From assembly GCA_964019425.1 (NCBI GenBank), contig OZ025798.1, positions 1,240,001-1,304,000 on the forward strand: a stretch of DNA of 64,000 bases, written 5' to 3'. Source of the stretch: Flectonema sp. DT1601. Taxonomy: Eukaryota; Euglenozoa; Diplonemea; Diplonemida; Diplonemidae. This document shows, in pieces, positions 1 to 10,693 of the stretch. The position numbers were made by a program, and so were the translations under genes. A model generated the notes under the pieces. It was given only the letters and a program-made list of their open reading frames with translations, ran no database searches and was not told where the DNA came from. Numbering within the stretch: the stretch's first letter is position 1; every line of letters starts with the position of its first letter.

Positions 1-735
1 TTGGTTGCGACTGGTGAGGCCGAGTCACCATTCCAGTGGGCAGACATCGTGACAACGACCACCCACAAGTCCCTTCGTGGACCACGTGCTGGAATGATCT
101 TCTACAGAATCAAGTCAAGAAAAGATGGATCCCCAACCGGTTGGGAGAAGTCGATCAACGAGGCTGTGTTCCCAGGTCTTCAGGGAGGTCCTCACGAGCA
201 CCAGATTGCTGCCATCGCCACCCAAATGAAGGAGGTTATGACCCCTGAGTTCAAGGCGTACTCTGTTCAGGTAAGAAAGAACATGAAGGCATTCGGAGAG
301 CGTTTGGTATCGAAGGGATACAACCTCGTCACCGGAGGAACTGACAACCACTTGGTATTGTGGAACCTCAACCCATTGGGATTGACTGGTTCAAAGGTAG
401 AGCTTGCCCTTGAGCACGCTTCGATCTCCGTTAACAAGAACACTGTTTCGACCGATAAGTCCGCGTTCACCCCGGGAGGTATCAGAGTTGGAGTTGGTGC
501 CCTCACCACGAGAGGAATGTTGGAGGGAGACATGACCACGGTTGCGGACATCTTCGAGAGAGTTGTTAACCTGTGCCTCGACATCCAGAAGGAGCATGGT
601 AAGATGTTGTCAGCCTTCCGTCCTGCTTTGGAGGCGAGCCCAGTGTTGAAGAAGATCAGAGATGACGTTGAGTCCTTCGCCGTCAAGTGGCCAATGCCTG
701 GATTCGATGTTGACGGCATGGTATACAAGCAGTAA
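1..735 (+). CDS. SHMT: Serine hydroxymethyltransferase, upstream tandem copy (5' truncated by window edge)
   Basis: C-terminal 244 residues of a PLP-dependent glycine/serine hydroxymethyltransferase, which interconverts serine and glycine while charging tetrahydrofolate. The fragment opens in the conserved GLVATGE segment, contains the PLP-lysine motif [11 protein letters not shown] and ends at a TAA at 733-735. The first codon in the window is Leu, not a start; the rest of the gene lies upstream. The protein is identical over its whole length to the C-terminus of the next gene. The DNA differs at about eight positions, all synonymous, yet the sequences after the stop codons are unrelated. 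This points to recent duplication or ongoing gene conversion limited to the coding region. No frame damage is visible, so it is probably functional. Confidence 0.95.
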   Translation: MVATGEAESPFQWADIVTTTTHKSLRGPRAGMIFYRIKSRKDGSPTGWEKSINEAVFPGLQGGPHEHQIAAIATQMKEVMTPEFKAYSVQVRKNMKAFGERLVSKGYNLVTGGTDNHLVLWNLNPLGLTGSKVELALEHASISVNKNTVSTDKSAFTPGGIRVGVGALTTRGMLEGDMTTVADIFERVVNLCLDIQKEHGKMLSAFRPALEASPVLKKIRDDVESFAVKWPMPGFDVDGMVYKQ

Positions 736-1332
736 ATACTGTTGTTGTGTGTTTGTTTGCGTAAATATTTTAATTTCTTTATATCCCTTCCAATATATAC
801 CTGAGGTACGCTAGAGGATCAGCATTCTTCTGTCTGTCTTACTATGTTGTCAGTAGTGATGTGCGTGTTTCATTCTGGTACTGCATTTGCAGGCACTGGT
901 AAACTCTCAAATAAAACAAAACGTGTGCGCGGAAGTAACCCGAGCATCGCTATTGATTGCAGGCATTGGTCAGTTGATCAATTGCCACTTTTGCAATGTA
1001 CCAAATACTATCCGATTTTGACGGCATTCTAATTCTTTTTCTTGTCCAGCTTGCTGCGTTACGTTGTGTAGTTCATGTATCGTTCTTTGTCGTCAGAAAC
1101 CCTGACTAACAATGTAGCGATTATGAGCAAACTCACAAGCGAAGCAAAGAATTGGAGATAACTATTTAGTATTTATCATTGAACCATTAGAGTAATAACT
1201 TAGTAGACATCCGTTAGGTTTATTTCTTCTTAACAGGATTTGCCTTCTGAAGGAAGTGTCGGTTTAGATTAAGAAGTTCGTAGTGTTGGTATTGCGAGTG
1301 CCTATATTCTTTCCCAGCTCTATCTCATCAAA
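736..1332 (+). other. Intergenic gap between the two SHMT genes
   Basis: About 600 bases without a convincing ORF. It should hold the 3' UTR of the first SHMT and the short leader of the second. A pyrimidine-rich stretch ending in AG at 1316-1317 lies 15 bases before the next ATG and looks like a splice-leader acceptor. No similarity to the sequence downstream of the second copy (3010 onward) was seen. Confidence 0.6.
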
Positions 1333-3009
1333 ATGACTGCACTTCCAGGACAGGTTCCTTTGAAGGAACACGACCCTGTACTCTTCGACCTTATCGAACA
1401 GGAGAAGAGAAGACAGTGGGCTGGTTTGGAAATGGTATGTTTAGTTTCTCTTTCTGTTGTTCGCATTGAAGACGCAACGATGACGGCATTTGAAATTTGA
1501 ATAACAGCAATTACCAAAAATCACAAACAGATTGCCTCTGAGAACCTCACATCAAAGGCTGTGATGGAGTGCATGGGATCATGCCTCACCAACAAATACT
1601 CTGAGGGAGAAGTTGGAAAGAGATTCTACGGAGGTAACCAGATCATCGACAAGGTGTGTAGTGTTTTCCTCTACTGTGACTGGTATTTAAATAAACGATT
1701 GTAGTGACAACCAACGAATCAACCAACCAACAGATCGAACAACTTGCAAAGGACAGATGTCTTCAGGCATTCAACGTCAACGACGGTAACTGGGCCGTCA
1801 ACGTTCAGCCATACTCCGGGTATGTAGTGTTTTCCTGCTTTTTCTCTCTGGTTCTACCTAGAGTAACAATCAATCAAACAAACAAACAAACAAACTACCA
1901 AAAGTAACAATCAATCAAACAAACAAACAAACAGTTCATCAGCGAATTTCGGAGCATACACCGGAGTGTTGAAGCCACACGACAGAATCATGGGACTTGA
2001 CCTCCCAAGTGGTGGCCATCTTACCCACGGATACTACACCGCAACGAAGAAGGTTTCAGCGACTTCAATCTACTTCGAGTCATTCCCATACCGTGTAGGA
2101 GCTGATGGAAAGGTTGACATCGAGGAGTTGAGGAGAAACGCCCAGACCTTCCGCCCAAAGATCTTGATTATGGGAGGATCTGCTTACCCAAGAGAGTGGC
2201 CATACAAGGAGTTCAGAGAGATCGCTGACTCCATTGGAGCATACTTGATGATGGACATGGCGCACATCTCTGGATTGGTTGCGACTGGTGAGGCCGAGTC
2301 ACCATTCCAGTGGGCGGACATCGTGACAACGACCACCCACAAGTCCCTTCGTGGACCACGTGCTGGAATGATCTTCTACAGAATCAAGTCAAGAAAAGAC
2401 GGATCCCCAACCGGTTGGGAGAAGTCGATCAACGAGGCTGTGTTCCCAGGTCTCCAGGGAGGTCCTCACGAGCACCAGATTGCTGCCATCGCCACCCAAA
2501 TGAAGGAGGTTATGACCCCTGAGTTCAAGGCATACTCTGTTCAGGTAAGAAAGAACATGAAGGCATTCGGAGAGCGTTTGGTATCGAAGGGATACAACCT
2601 CGTCACCGGAGGAACTGACAACCACTTGGTATTGTGGAACCTCAACCCATTGGGATTGACTGGTTCAAAGGTAGAGCTTGCCCTTGAGCACGCTTCGATC
2701 TCCGTTAACAAGAACACTGTTTCGACCGATAAGTCCGCGTTCACTCCGGGAGGTATCAGAGTTGGAGTTGGTGCCCTCACCACGAGAGGAATGTTGGAGG
2801 GAGATATGACCACGGTTGCGGACATCTTCGAGAGAGTTGTTAACTTGTGCCTCGACATCCAGAAGGAGCATGGTAAGATGTTGTCAGCCTTCCGTCCTGC
2901 TTTGGAGGCGAGCCCAGTGTTGAAGAAGATCAGAGACGACGTTGAGTCCTTCGCCGTCAAGTGGCCAATGCCTGGATTCGATGTTGACGGCATGGTATAC
3001 AAGCAGTAA
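1333..3009 (+). CDS. SHMT: Serine hydroxymethyltransferase, complete copy with three introns
   Basis: Full-length SHMT of 461 residues, the usual size for the cytosolic eukaryotic enzyme. Exons are 1333-1434, 1531-1653, 1734-1819 and 1935-3009; all junctions keep frame. Donors are GTATGT or GTGTGT and acceptors end in AACAG. Recognisable blocks are [48 protein letters not shown] and the PLP-lysine motif VTTTTHKS (lysine near residue 240). The N-terminus ([14 protein letters not shown]) lacks a clear targeting peptide, so a cytosolic location is inferred. ATG 1333 follows a pyrimidine tract with AG at 1316-1317. The last intron carries a duplicated CAAT/CAAA repeat just before its acceptor. 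Together with the upstream copy it forms a tandem pair with identical C-terminal protein sequence. Confidence 0.95.
1863..1934 (+). repeat. Duplicated CAAT/CAAA repeat inside SHMT intron 3
   Basis: Two copies of a segment of roughly 40 bases, each starting AGTAACAATCAATC and continuing as CAAA tetranucleotides. The second copy runs directly into the CAG acceptor at 1932-1934. The intron's own 3' end has therefore been tandemly copied, leaving a decoy copy upstream. Confidence 0.85.
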
Positions 3010-3743
3010 AGTAATATTTGTGATCATAGATACTTTAATAGTTGCCTCAGCAATCAGCTTTAATTCGTCTGCACTAATGAAACTTATTGGTGTAAGAATT
3101 GTGAGAGTCACCTCACAAGATACTGGTAATCCCAATTATGAGACAAGAGGTAAACGATGCTTTCGGAGGTTCCTGAAAGAGTTTAATGTCTTTCGCAGAG
3201 AATTATAAGTGACAACGCTTTCAATAACCAGAACCATGTTTACCGGTTTCCCTCTGTCTATTCCCAAATCCTTCCAAATACATTTATTAACCGCGTGGAT
3301 CAGGTGAGTTGCTTTTCAAGGGCCAAGTTCCAACGTGCTTGCGGTTCTTTTTTTTTGTTGTTGCTAACATAGTTGCTTCCTTTCCTTCTGTTTGGATGCG
3401 TACTCGCTGCTGCATGTGGATCGAAAGGAAGCAGTTGAAGGCAGTATATTGAACAGAATGAAGAAAAAAAAAAAAAAAAAAAAAAACGTCGAACAAAAGT
3501 GAATGAACTGAAGATTATTTTTTTTTAAGATCGTTCATTTTTTTTTTTTTTTTTTTCAATTGATTTATCAAGATGGATAAAAAGGAAAAAAAAAAAAAAA
3601 ACTAATTCTTTTCTTAAAGTACAACGAAAATTCAAATAAAACCCCTCAATTATTTACTACCAGGTTCGCTTAGAATATGATCTGTAAACACGTCGTGCCT
3701 ATTTAAAATTAAAATATTTATTACTTTCAATGCACAGAATAAA
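3010..3743 (+). other. Intergenic gap with A and T homopolymers
   Basis: No gene seen. It contains a 23-base A run at 3464-3486, a long T run near 3538-3556 and another A run near 3585-3600. The candidate splice-leader acceptor for the next gene is the AG at 3736-3737. Confidence 0.6.
3464..3486 (+). repeat. Poly(A) tract, 23 bases
   Basis: Uninterrupted A run about 450 bases past the SHMT stop codon. It has no adjacent retrogene or target-site duplication that I can see, so it is scored as a simple homopolymer. Confidence 0.9.
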
Positions 3744-6700
3744 ATGAGTAAAAAGGCGAAAATAAGGGGTCTGTGCATCGCTCTCTTTGGAGTGAGAGGT
3801 CCAGATGAAAAGATTGGTCCGATAAGTTCAGAAATTGAAGATCCTGCTGGAGCTATAAAGACTCTTTTTAAGAAATTTCAAAAGAGGATTGATAAGAAGT
3901 CTCGAGATGGATTAGATTGGGCGAGTGATTTAAAAATAAAGAATTGCGACTTGTATTACGCGAGGGATGCTAAAATTAGTCAGATGGATAACTTGGTCAG
4001 TAATTGGGAAGCTAAGAAAGATAGTACAAACCTCATATTGCTCAGTCCTAACGACATCATATCGCAAGTTATTGGAGCAAACAATCGTCCTTGTTTTGTC
4101 TTCAAAGCACCAACACCTAGCAGCGGCGTGCTTCCTCCCCCACCGCCTAAGCCTCCGGTACGGGCTCCGGGAGGAACACCAGGCTCCACTACAGCAGCTC
4201 CATCACCACCTAGTGCACCAAAACCTCCGAAACCTCCTGGTCCACCGACTACACCTTCAGCTCCTAAGCCATCAGGACCGCCATCTGCACCACCGGTGGC
4301 TCCCCCAGCGCCCAAGCCTCCGGGACCACTAGCTGCACCGTCAGCACCTAAGCCACCAGGACCGCCAGCTGCACCTCCAGCAGCTCCCTCAGCGCCTAAG
4401 CCTCCGGGACCACCAGCTGCGCCGTCGGCAGCTCCCCCAGCGCCGAAGCCACCAGGACCTCCAGCTGCACCTCCAGCACCTAAGCCTCCAGGACCACCAG
4501 CTGCGCCGTCAGCAGCTCCCCCAGCACCTAAGCCACCAGGACCTCCAGCTTCACCTCCAGCACCTAAGCCACCAGGACCGCCAGCTGCACCTCCAGCGCC
4601 TAAGCCACCAGGACCACCAGCTGCTCCTCCAGCGCCAAAGCCTCCAGGACCACCAGCTGCGCCGCCAGCAGCTCCCCCAGCACCTAAGCCACCAGGACCG
4701 CCAGCTGCTCCCCCAGCGCCAAAGCCTCCAGGACCACCAGCTGCGCCACCAGCAGACACGCCTAAGCCTCCAGGGCCTCCACCAGGACCGCCAGCTGCAC
4801 CTCCGGCAGCTCCCCCAGCGCCAAAGCCTCCGGGACCACCAGCTGCGCCGTCAGCAGCTCCCCCAGCGCCTAAACCACCAGGACCACCAGCTGCACCTCC
4901 AGCACCTGAATCAGTAGCTGCACCGTTAGTAGCCTCACCAGCACCTACGCTACCGGAACCACCAGCAGCTCCCCCAGCACCAGGAACACCATCAACGCCG
5001 GGACCACCAGCTGCACCCCCAGCACCGACTTCGCCAGGACCTCCCCCAGCTTCAAAGCCTCCGGGAGCACCAGCTGCACCGCCAGCAGCCTCACCAGCAC
5101 CTACGCCACCAGGACCACCAGCAGCTCCACCAGCACCTGGAACACCAGCGCCGCCAGGACCACCAGCTGCACCGCCAGCACCTACGGGACCGCCGGCTGC
5201 AGCATCACCACCTGCACCACCAGGACCACCGGCAGCTCCCCCAGCAACAAAGCCAACGGAAACAATAGCAGCGCCTAAGCCACCAACCCAACAACCACCA
5301 CCACCTCCTATGGCACCACCTACTTCAGTAGCAGCTTCGGGACCTCCTTCAGCTCCAATTCCAAGTGTTCCTTCGCCATCAGCATCACCGCATCCGACGG
5401 CAGATCCAACTCTGTCAGCTGTACCATCTGTTGCACCCCAAGTTGCGGGTGTCTCAGTTGTACCCTTACCAAAGGGACCAGGTGTTGGTTCATTTCCACA
5501 AGACGTCAATCAAATGCAGCAGATGATGCAAATGGCAGCCATGCAAATGGGGGCCCAGCAGGGATATGCTCAGCCAGGTTTTTCAAATGGCCAACCAGTA
5601 TTTATGCAACTTCCGCCTATGCCAGTGATGCCTATTTCATCTGTTTCGGTACCGTGGGCTGCAGAAAAAGATTCTCTCGCACAAGATTTGAAAAAGCAGC
5701 GAGAGTTGATTGAGTCACAGGTATACTAACCGAATGTTTTAATAAAAGTAAATTAAAGTAATATATTCATCACTGACATCAAATAATAATACAAACAGGC
5801 CAAGAAGATTGAGTCGTTAGAGCTACTCGTTAAACAGCAGCTGACAACAAAGCAGCAGCCATCCTCAGCTGTACAAAAAGATGAAGCTTCCGAACAGGTA
5901 TGACTTTGAGTTTGTGATTGGCCCGCTCTCACTCGCATACAAAAACAAACAGGCTCGCATTGCTGAATTCCAGTGGAAATTCGAAAAGGAAAAGATGTTG
6001 TTGGAGGAACGAATTAAGGTTTGTAGTCGCAAATAGTTAATAAGATTTAAATAACTCAACAAGTGAAATACACATCATTTAAAACAGTGCGAAGAAAAGG
6101 AGCAAGAGATGTTGAAGTTAGAAAAGCAACTTGATCTCGCTAATGAAGAGCGGAAGGCCTGGCAGGTTTGTTATTTTTTTGAATGTAGAATTACTTCTTT
6201 CTGTGTTCCCCCGTTGCATCAGTCAGAAACCTGTAGACTCCCGAATAAATATAATAAAACAGGAGAAACAGCTGCGAGAAGAGGCTGCGGCTGCCCGTTC
6301 AAAAGCTGAAGAGAAAGATAGGATTCGCGAGGAGGAAGTGAAGATGTTCGAGGTAGAGTTCGAAAGACAGGAACAAGAAACGAGAGAGTTGGAAGCGGAG
6401 ATTAGCAAACTTCGAATGAAGCAGCAGGAAATCGAAGAAGCAGAAATGAGAAAAGCGTACGAACTGAAAAAGGAGTCGGAGCGTCAAAAACGCGATAAGG
6501 CAGAAAAAGAACGCGCCGACCTAGTCACTGAGTGTCGACGCTTAGAAAATGCGAAGGAAGCCAGACAGCGAAAGCTAGCGGCACAGCATCTGAATGATGT
6601 CCGAACGGAAGCACTTCTAATGAGAAAAGCTGAAAGAGATGGCGGACTGCTGTCTGCTGCTGGCATGCCGCAACCTCTACAGAGAAAAAAGAAAAACAAG

Positions 6701-7210
6701 AAGGGAGTACCTCCAGTCACAGATGAGAAGCTAAAAGACTATTTAAAGTTTGTTGATTCGATTGAGAAAGAACAAAACAAATTATTAGTAGCTTCCGGAT
6801 GGGATTCCAGAGCTATGCAGACCCTCGAGGAATGTGAATTAACAAAAAGACAGATGAGAAACCACGGGAGGAAGGGATACGATGGAACTACACAAAAACA
6901 AAAACACGATCTCGAGATTCTCGAGAAATGGCAGCAGTGGCATGTTGACAGTGATATGGTTTTAGACTTCGCTCATGGTCCTGATGCGAGAGGGACAATA
7001 ACTGAAGAAGCTGCGAAGGCGCTTCTGTACGATGATAAACTTGAGAAACGCTCCTGGGTAGCAAAAGCAAAAGCTGCCCACACTCAGCCGTACTCACAAA
7101 TGGCTTCAGTGCTACCGAATACTCCGCCTCGAGTTAGTCATAATGAACAATCTTATTTATCAACTGCAATGGATTCTGTAAGGAGATCACTTGTAGACTC
7201 GCCTTACTAA
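3744..7210 (+). CDS. Large proline-repeat and coiled-coil protein, unknown
   Basis: Predicted 1055 residues from exons 3744-5720, 5799-5897, 5953-6018, 6088-6165 and 6263-7210, all phase 0. Residues 1-125 form a compact, unrecognised N-terminal region (MSKKAKIRGLCIALFGV). Residues about 129-520 are a degenerate tandem array built on APKPPGPPAAPP-like units, a likely ligand for WW, SH3 or EVH1 modules. A Met/Gln-rich linker and a long charged coiled coil (exons 2-5) follow, then a basic KKKNKKG stretch and a C-terminal region with VDSIEKEQNKLLVASGWDSR. The layout recalls formin or WASP-type scaffolds, but no FH2 or WH2 domain is evident, so no function is assigned. The next gene encodes a WW domain. 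AG 3736-3737 precedes the ATG by six bases. Confidence 0.85.
4129..5300 (+). repeat. Coding proline-rich tandem repeat
   Basis: Degenerate array of short units encoding (A)PKPPGPPAAPP and variants, over about 1.1 kb. Third-position differences between units show that it is not newly expanded. The opposite strand is open as a Gly/Ala-rich frame purely because of this composition. Confidence 0.9.
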
Positions 7211-7532
7211 TTGGTCTTGTGATTGGCGGCTATTCGTAGTCGATGTTGAAACCAGACCTGTGGGGGGGTTGGTGGCTATTTATTACTCTGTGATTATTTC
7301 TTTTTTTTTTGTTATCCCCAGAAACTTTCTTTTCTGTATTTGTGTCATAAATATTTCACTTATTTTATTGTATTTTGTTGCACCTGATTATTTGTACTAG
7401 AGATATTGTGAATTAAGGTTGTGGTGTGAAGTTTGTCTTTTGGGACACCACGTGGAACCTTTTTCGATTGTAGTCGAACTGTCAATTAACAGCTTTCATG
7501 TATAACATTTGTTCATCTCAGCAGCTATCAAA
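7211..7532 (+). other. Short intergenic gap
   Basis: No gene seen. A G run near 7262, a T run near 7300 and AT-rich sequence follow the previous stop. A pyrimidine/AG site at 7520-7521 (with a second CAG three bases on) sits just upstream of the next ATG. Confidence 0.55.
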
Positions 7533-8610
7533 ATGATGGCATCACCAGTTGGAAGGATTCGTCCTCATGACTTGCAGAAGATTCCTGCAGGTTGGGAGGT
7601 TGACGTGAGTAACACAACTGGGAGGTTATATTACAGAAATTCACAATCTGGAGAGACTCAGTGGGATTGCCCTCGGGCACCAACCCCAGAAATGACTCCT
7701 CGAAGTGAGAGTGCGCGGAGCGGTGCTTCGATGTCTTCAGGTCTCAGTTACGTCTCTGTAGCCAGCGGTTGTCGTATGGAATGTATTTGTGAAATCTGTG
7801 ACTGTGGTAAGCATCAGTGTCCTGATCATCCTGTAATGTTACCCTACGGTAATATTAGAAGTGTTTACAGAGGGGATTTCCCCTGTCACGAGATCCAAGC
7901 GAAGTCCCGACGAGGAGGATCAACTCCGTTTGTTCAAACGGCTTTCGATCCAAATCATTTTCAGACAATTCACAAAAGTACTTTTATACCTCACTCTGTA
8001 TCACATAGAAACTATAGACCATCATCAGCACCTGTCAGAAGAACAAAGTTCACAGGTCGGAGTACCTATCAGGTAGAGCACGGACCGAAAGAGAGAACTG
8101 ATGGAATGATGCGAAAACCACCTCACGTTTACCCGCCTAAGATTCCATTCGACCACAAAACAACTTCGCAAGCTACTTACGGACCGACTGGAGGAGCTGA
8201 GAGGAGGGAGGCGATGAAACCACAGACTAGAGTATTACCGAACACAAGTTTCTATGGAACTTCGACCTACAACGAGAACTACTTATCTCCTGATGACAAA
8301 GACACCGTCCACCGTTACCAACATCAGAGAATGCCTCCCGTTAATGAAGATCGCGACTTCCTTTCTACGAAAGCAATCAGCTACACGCACCCACCCCTCA
8401 GCGTCTGCCCTGCAGTAGGACTTCCAAAGAAGCCTGTTTCAAAACACACGGGGCACGTTCATTACCATAAGAAGTTCCAAGCTACTGGAGGGAGAGTATG
8501 TGCTGTTTTATTTTCCCAACTAAACCACCGTCGTTGTTACTATTGGATAGTACCCACGTCGTGGAATCACTTAATAACTAAAATAGGTTTCAACTTGCTA
8601 CTCGCCTTAG
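7533..8610 (+). CDS. WW-domain protein with SAXO-like (axonemal microtubule stabiliser) body
   Basis: ATG 7533 lies 11 bases after an AG in a pyrimidine context. Residues about 12-45 form a WW domain with both signature tryptophans (PAGWEVD and ETQWDCP) and the central YY. A cysteine cluster, CICEICDCGKHQCPDH, matches the conserved N-terminal signature of the SAXO/FAM154 family. Repeats rich in S/T-x-Y and P follow (STFIPHS, GRSTYQVEHGP, TSQATYGPTG, GTSTYNENY), as in SAXO microtubule-binding modules. A probable last intron (GTATGT at 8496 to TAG at 8586) gives a short terminal exon with stop at 8608-8610, about 328 residues. Without splicing the frame stays open to 8765. The role is inferred to be stabilising flagellar microtubules. 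The WW domain suggests a proline-rich partner such as the product of the gene upstream. Confidence 0.75.
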
Positions 8611-9750
8611 TGAGTGTTCAGTTGAGCATTTCGAGTTACCGATCCCTCAAAGCAACTTCAAGTAGTCTTCTGAAAAGAAGACATCATCAGTCCTATCACG
8701 GAACTGAGAGAACCCTCCCTGAGTTGAGGGGAGCTTTCTGTTCGATCGTTTTATATGTTTTGTAGTACTCGTGGTATTGTGAATTTATTATTATTTAAGG
8801 GAAAACGTTTTCTATTCTTTTTGAATACATTCTCCTGAGAAGCTTTTCCATCCACTATACGTCTATTTCTTACGTGTGAAACTAAAAGTTAAAAAGTTTT
8901 TTTTTTTTTTTTTTTAAATCTTTTTTTTATGCCATCTAATACTACTGTCAGAGATGGTTGTTTGTAACCCAGCAACACACACATCAAGCGCGAATTAGTT
9001 TTCCCCCTCGACTGCAAAAATATCAATAAATTATAATATTTGATATTTTGTAAGGAGTGATTCACATTTTAATCCAATTCCTCTTCCCTGCTTAGTGAGC
9101 AACAACCTTCTTTGACACGTAATTTGTCTAGATTGGGAAGTGTGCGATCGTGGTCGCCCTCCATTTTGGTTAATTTTTTTTTTTTTTTTTTTTCCTTGGC
9201 GTGAATGTTAGTTTCCCAAAAAAAAAAAAAAAAAAATGCGAATTTTTTTTTACGAATTTACGAATTTTGGTTGTAGTTTTTACTGCACATGTCAATCTGA
9301 TTGACTAATTCACTTCAGTTCTGTCAAAGAAATTATAATTTTATTCCCGCATCTCGCTCGGATGATTCTTTTTATTTATTTATTTATTTTTTTGAAAACA
9401 TCTTTCTTTACGAACTAAATTCTAAAACAAAAGCAGAAAAAAAAGAAGAAAAAAGAAGGGGAAAAATGGAGTAAAAATAATTTTAGTTTTTTTTCTATCT
9501 AAAACTGGCAAACACTAACAGGGATGTGTCCCTTGAAAAGACTGTTTGTCTTGTTTTGGTTTATTTCGTATTGTGAAGTTGTTTAAGTGAGGTCTGCTTG
9601 TTCAATTTCTGATTATTTTTCTTTTTTAAAACAGGTAATACGATTACTACAAAAGGTAAAGAAGACCAGCAACTGGCTCTGATCAGAAGCTCACTCAGGG
9701 TATAAAGAATCATTTGTTTCAGTTGTTTTATCAAAAAAAAAGAGACGAAA
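8611..9750 (+). other. Intergenic gap, AT-rich with homopolymers
   Basis: About 1.1 kb with long T runs near 8900 and 9176, an A run near 9219 and a TTTA microsatellite near 9370. No convincing ORF or RNA gene. The last 30 bases before the next ATG follow a TTTGTTTCAG acceptor at 9713-9722. Confidence 0.5.
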
Positions 9751-10230
9751 ATGTTCCGTCACGCCGTCAGAATCTCCGCAGCAGCTGTTAGTTTTGCATC
9801 GACTGTCGCGGCATTCAAGACGACTGGTTTCGCAGAAACGGTGTCTCAGCCACGAGCACTCCAGTCGTCAAATTCATCAAAAATAAGTATCTCAGCTCAC
9901 GCGGCAATGAAAGAGAACTTAGCGAGGAGGTTAGCAAAGGTCTACGTGCTTCCTTCAAAAGAATTAAAGGCCGGGAACAAAGTAACCTTTTACCCAATTG
10001 AGGAATCTGTTTACAATTCAACTGCAATGAGAAGCGCTGTAATTCTTGAACAGGGTGAACCTGTGAAAGTCCAACTAGCAAATGGTGAGACGGAATATGT
10101 CGAACCAGATAACCTGCACCATCAGCAGTTGTATCAGAAATTGAGATTTTGGGAAGAAGAAGACCCTGACATGGCTACTGCGATCATCAATTTCATCGCC
10201 GCAGAAAAACACGGTAGCATTAGGCTTTAA
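9751..10230 (+). CDS. Small protein with probable mitochondrial presequence, unknown
   Basis: 159 residues in a single exon. The first 30 residues (MFRHAVRISAAAVSFAST...) are basic, hydroxylated and free of acids, typical of a mitochondrial targeting peptide. The mature part has a beta-rich stretch (GNKVTFYPIEESVYNS, then VKVQLANGETEYVEPDNL) followed by a helical C-terminus (FWEEEDPDMATAIINFIAAEK). I do not recognise the family. The ATG is preceded by AG at 9721-9722 with a pyrimidine tract, and the gap upstream carries no competing start. Confidence 0.7.
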   Translation: MFRHAVRISAAAVSFASTVAAFKTTGFAETVSQPRALQSSNSSKISISAHAAMKENLARRLAKVYVLPSKELKAGNKVTFYPIEESVYNSTAMRSAVILEQGEPVKVQLANGETEYVEPDNLHHQQLYQKLRFWEEEDPDMATAIINFIAAEKHGSIRL

Positions 10231-10668
10231 GGTTTCTGTGTTTTTTATCTTTTTTTTATCATTACGCGTTTTGCTTTCATCCTAATCACCTAGGAACACC
10301 ACCTTCTCACCTCTTTCTGGGTACTCTTCTTTATTTGTATTGTTACTAGCTGATGCATAGCCCGACTTCGCAGGACATTTGCGAGGACGTGAATTTGTCG
10401 TCAGTTTCTACGAGTTGCTTGTTGTGTTGTTTTTTTTTTTAGATGTCTGCTTTACAAAGTATACGTCTGTGGGGTATTTTATTTTATATTTATCTTCTGT
10501 TTTGTTTATTATAACTTTATTATCTTAATTAGTAGTACACTTTATAAACTAGAAGGCAGGATGCTCAGAACGAAATCCCTGTGAGCAACACTCTCGCGTG
10601 TTTACTGCGAAGCTGATGTTGTTGTTGTTTTTTTTTTTCTGGTTGGTTTGTTTCTTCTTAGAGGACTC

Positions 10669-10693
10669 TTTTTTTTTTTTTTTTTTTTTTTTT
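10669..10693 (+). repeat. Poly(T) tract, 25 bases
   Basis: Uninterrupted T run in the gap downstream of the 159-residue gene. Confidence 0.9.

Noticed and set aside
1-735. Upstream SHMT as a broken gene copy
   Set aside because: The frame is intact, all differences from the other copy are synonymous, and it is cut only by the window edge.
3980-5509. 509-codon minus-strand Gly/Ala-rich open frame
   Set aside because: It is the exact complement of the proline-repeat coding region; its composition follows from the repeat and it has no acceptor or domain.
8496-8765. Read-through extension of the WW/SAXO-like protein to 8765
   Set aside because: The segment begins with a GTATGT donor and contains a good TAACTAAAATAG acceptor region; its translation loses the family's composition. 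It is kept only as an alternative in the gene entry.
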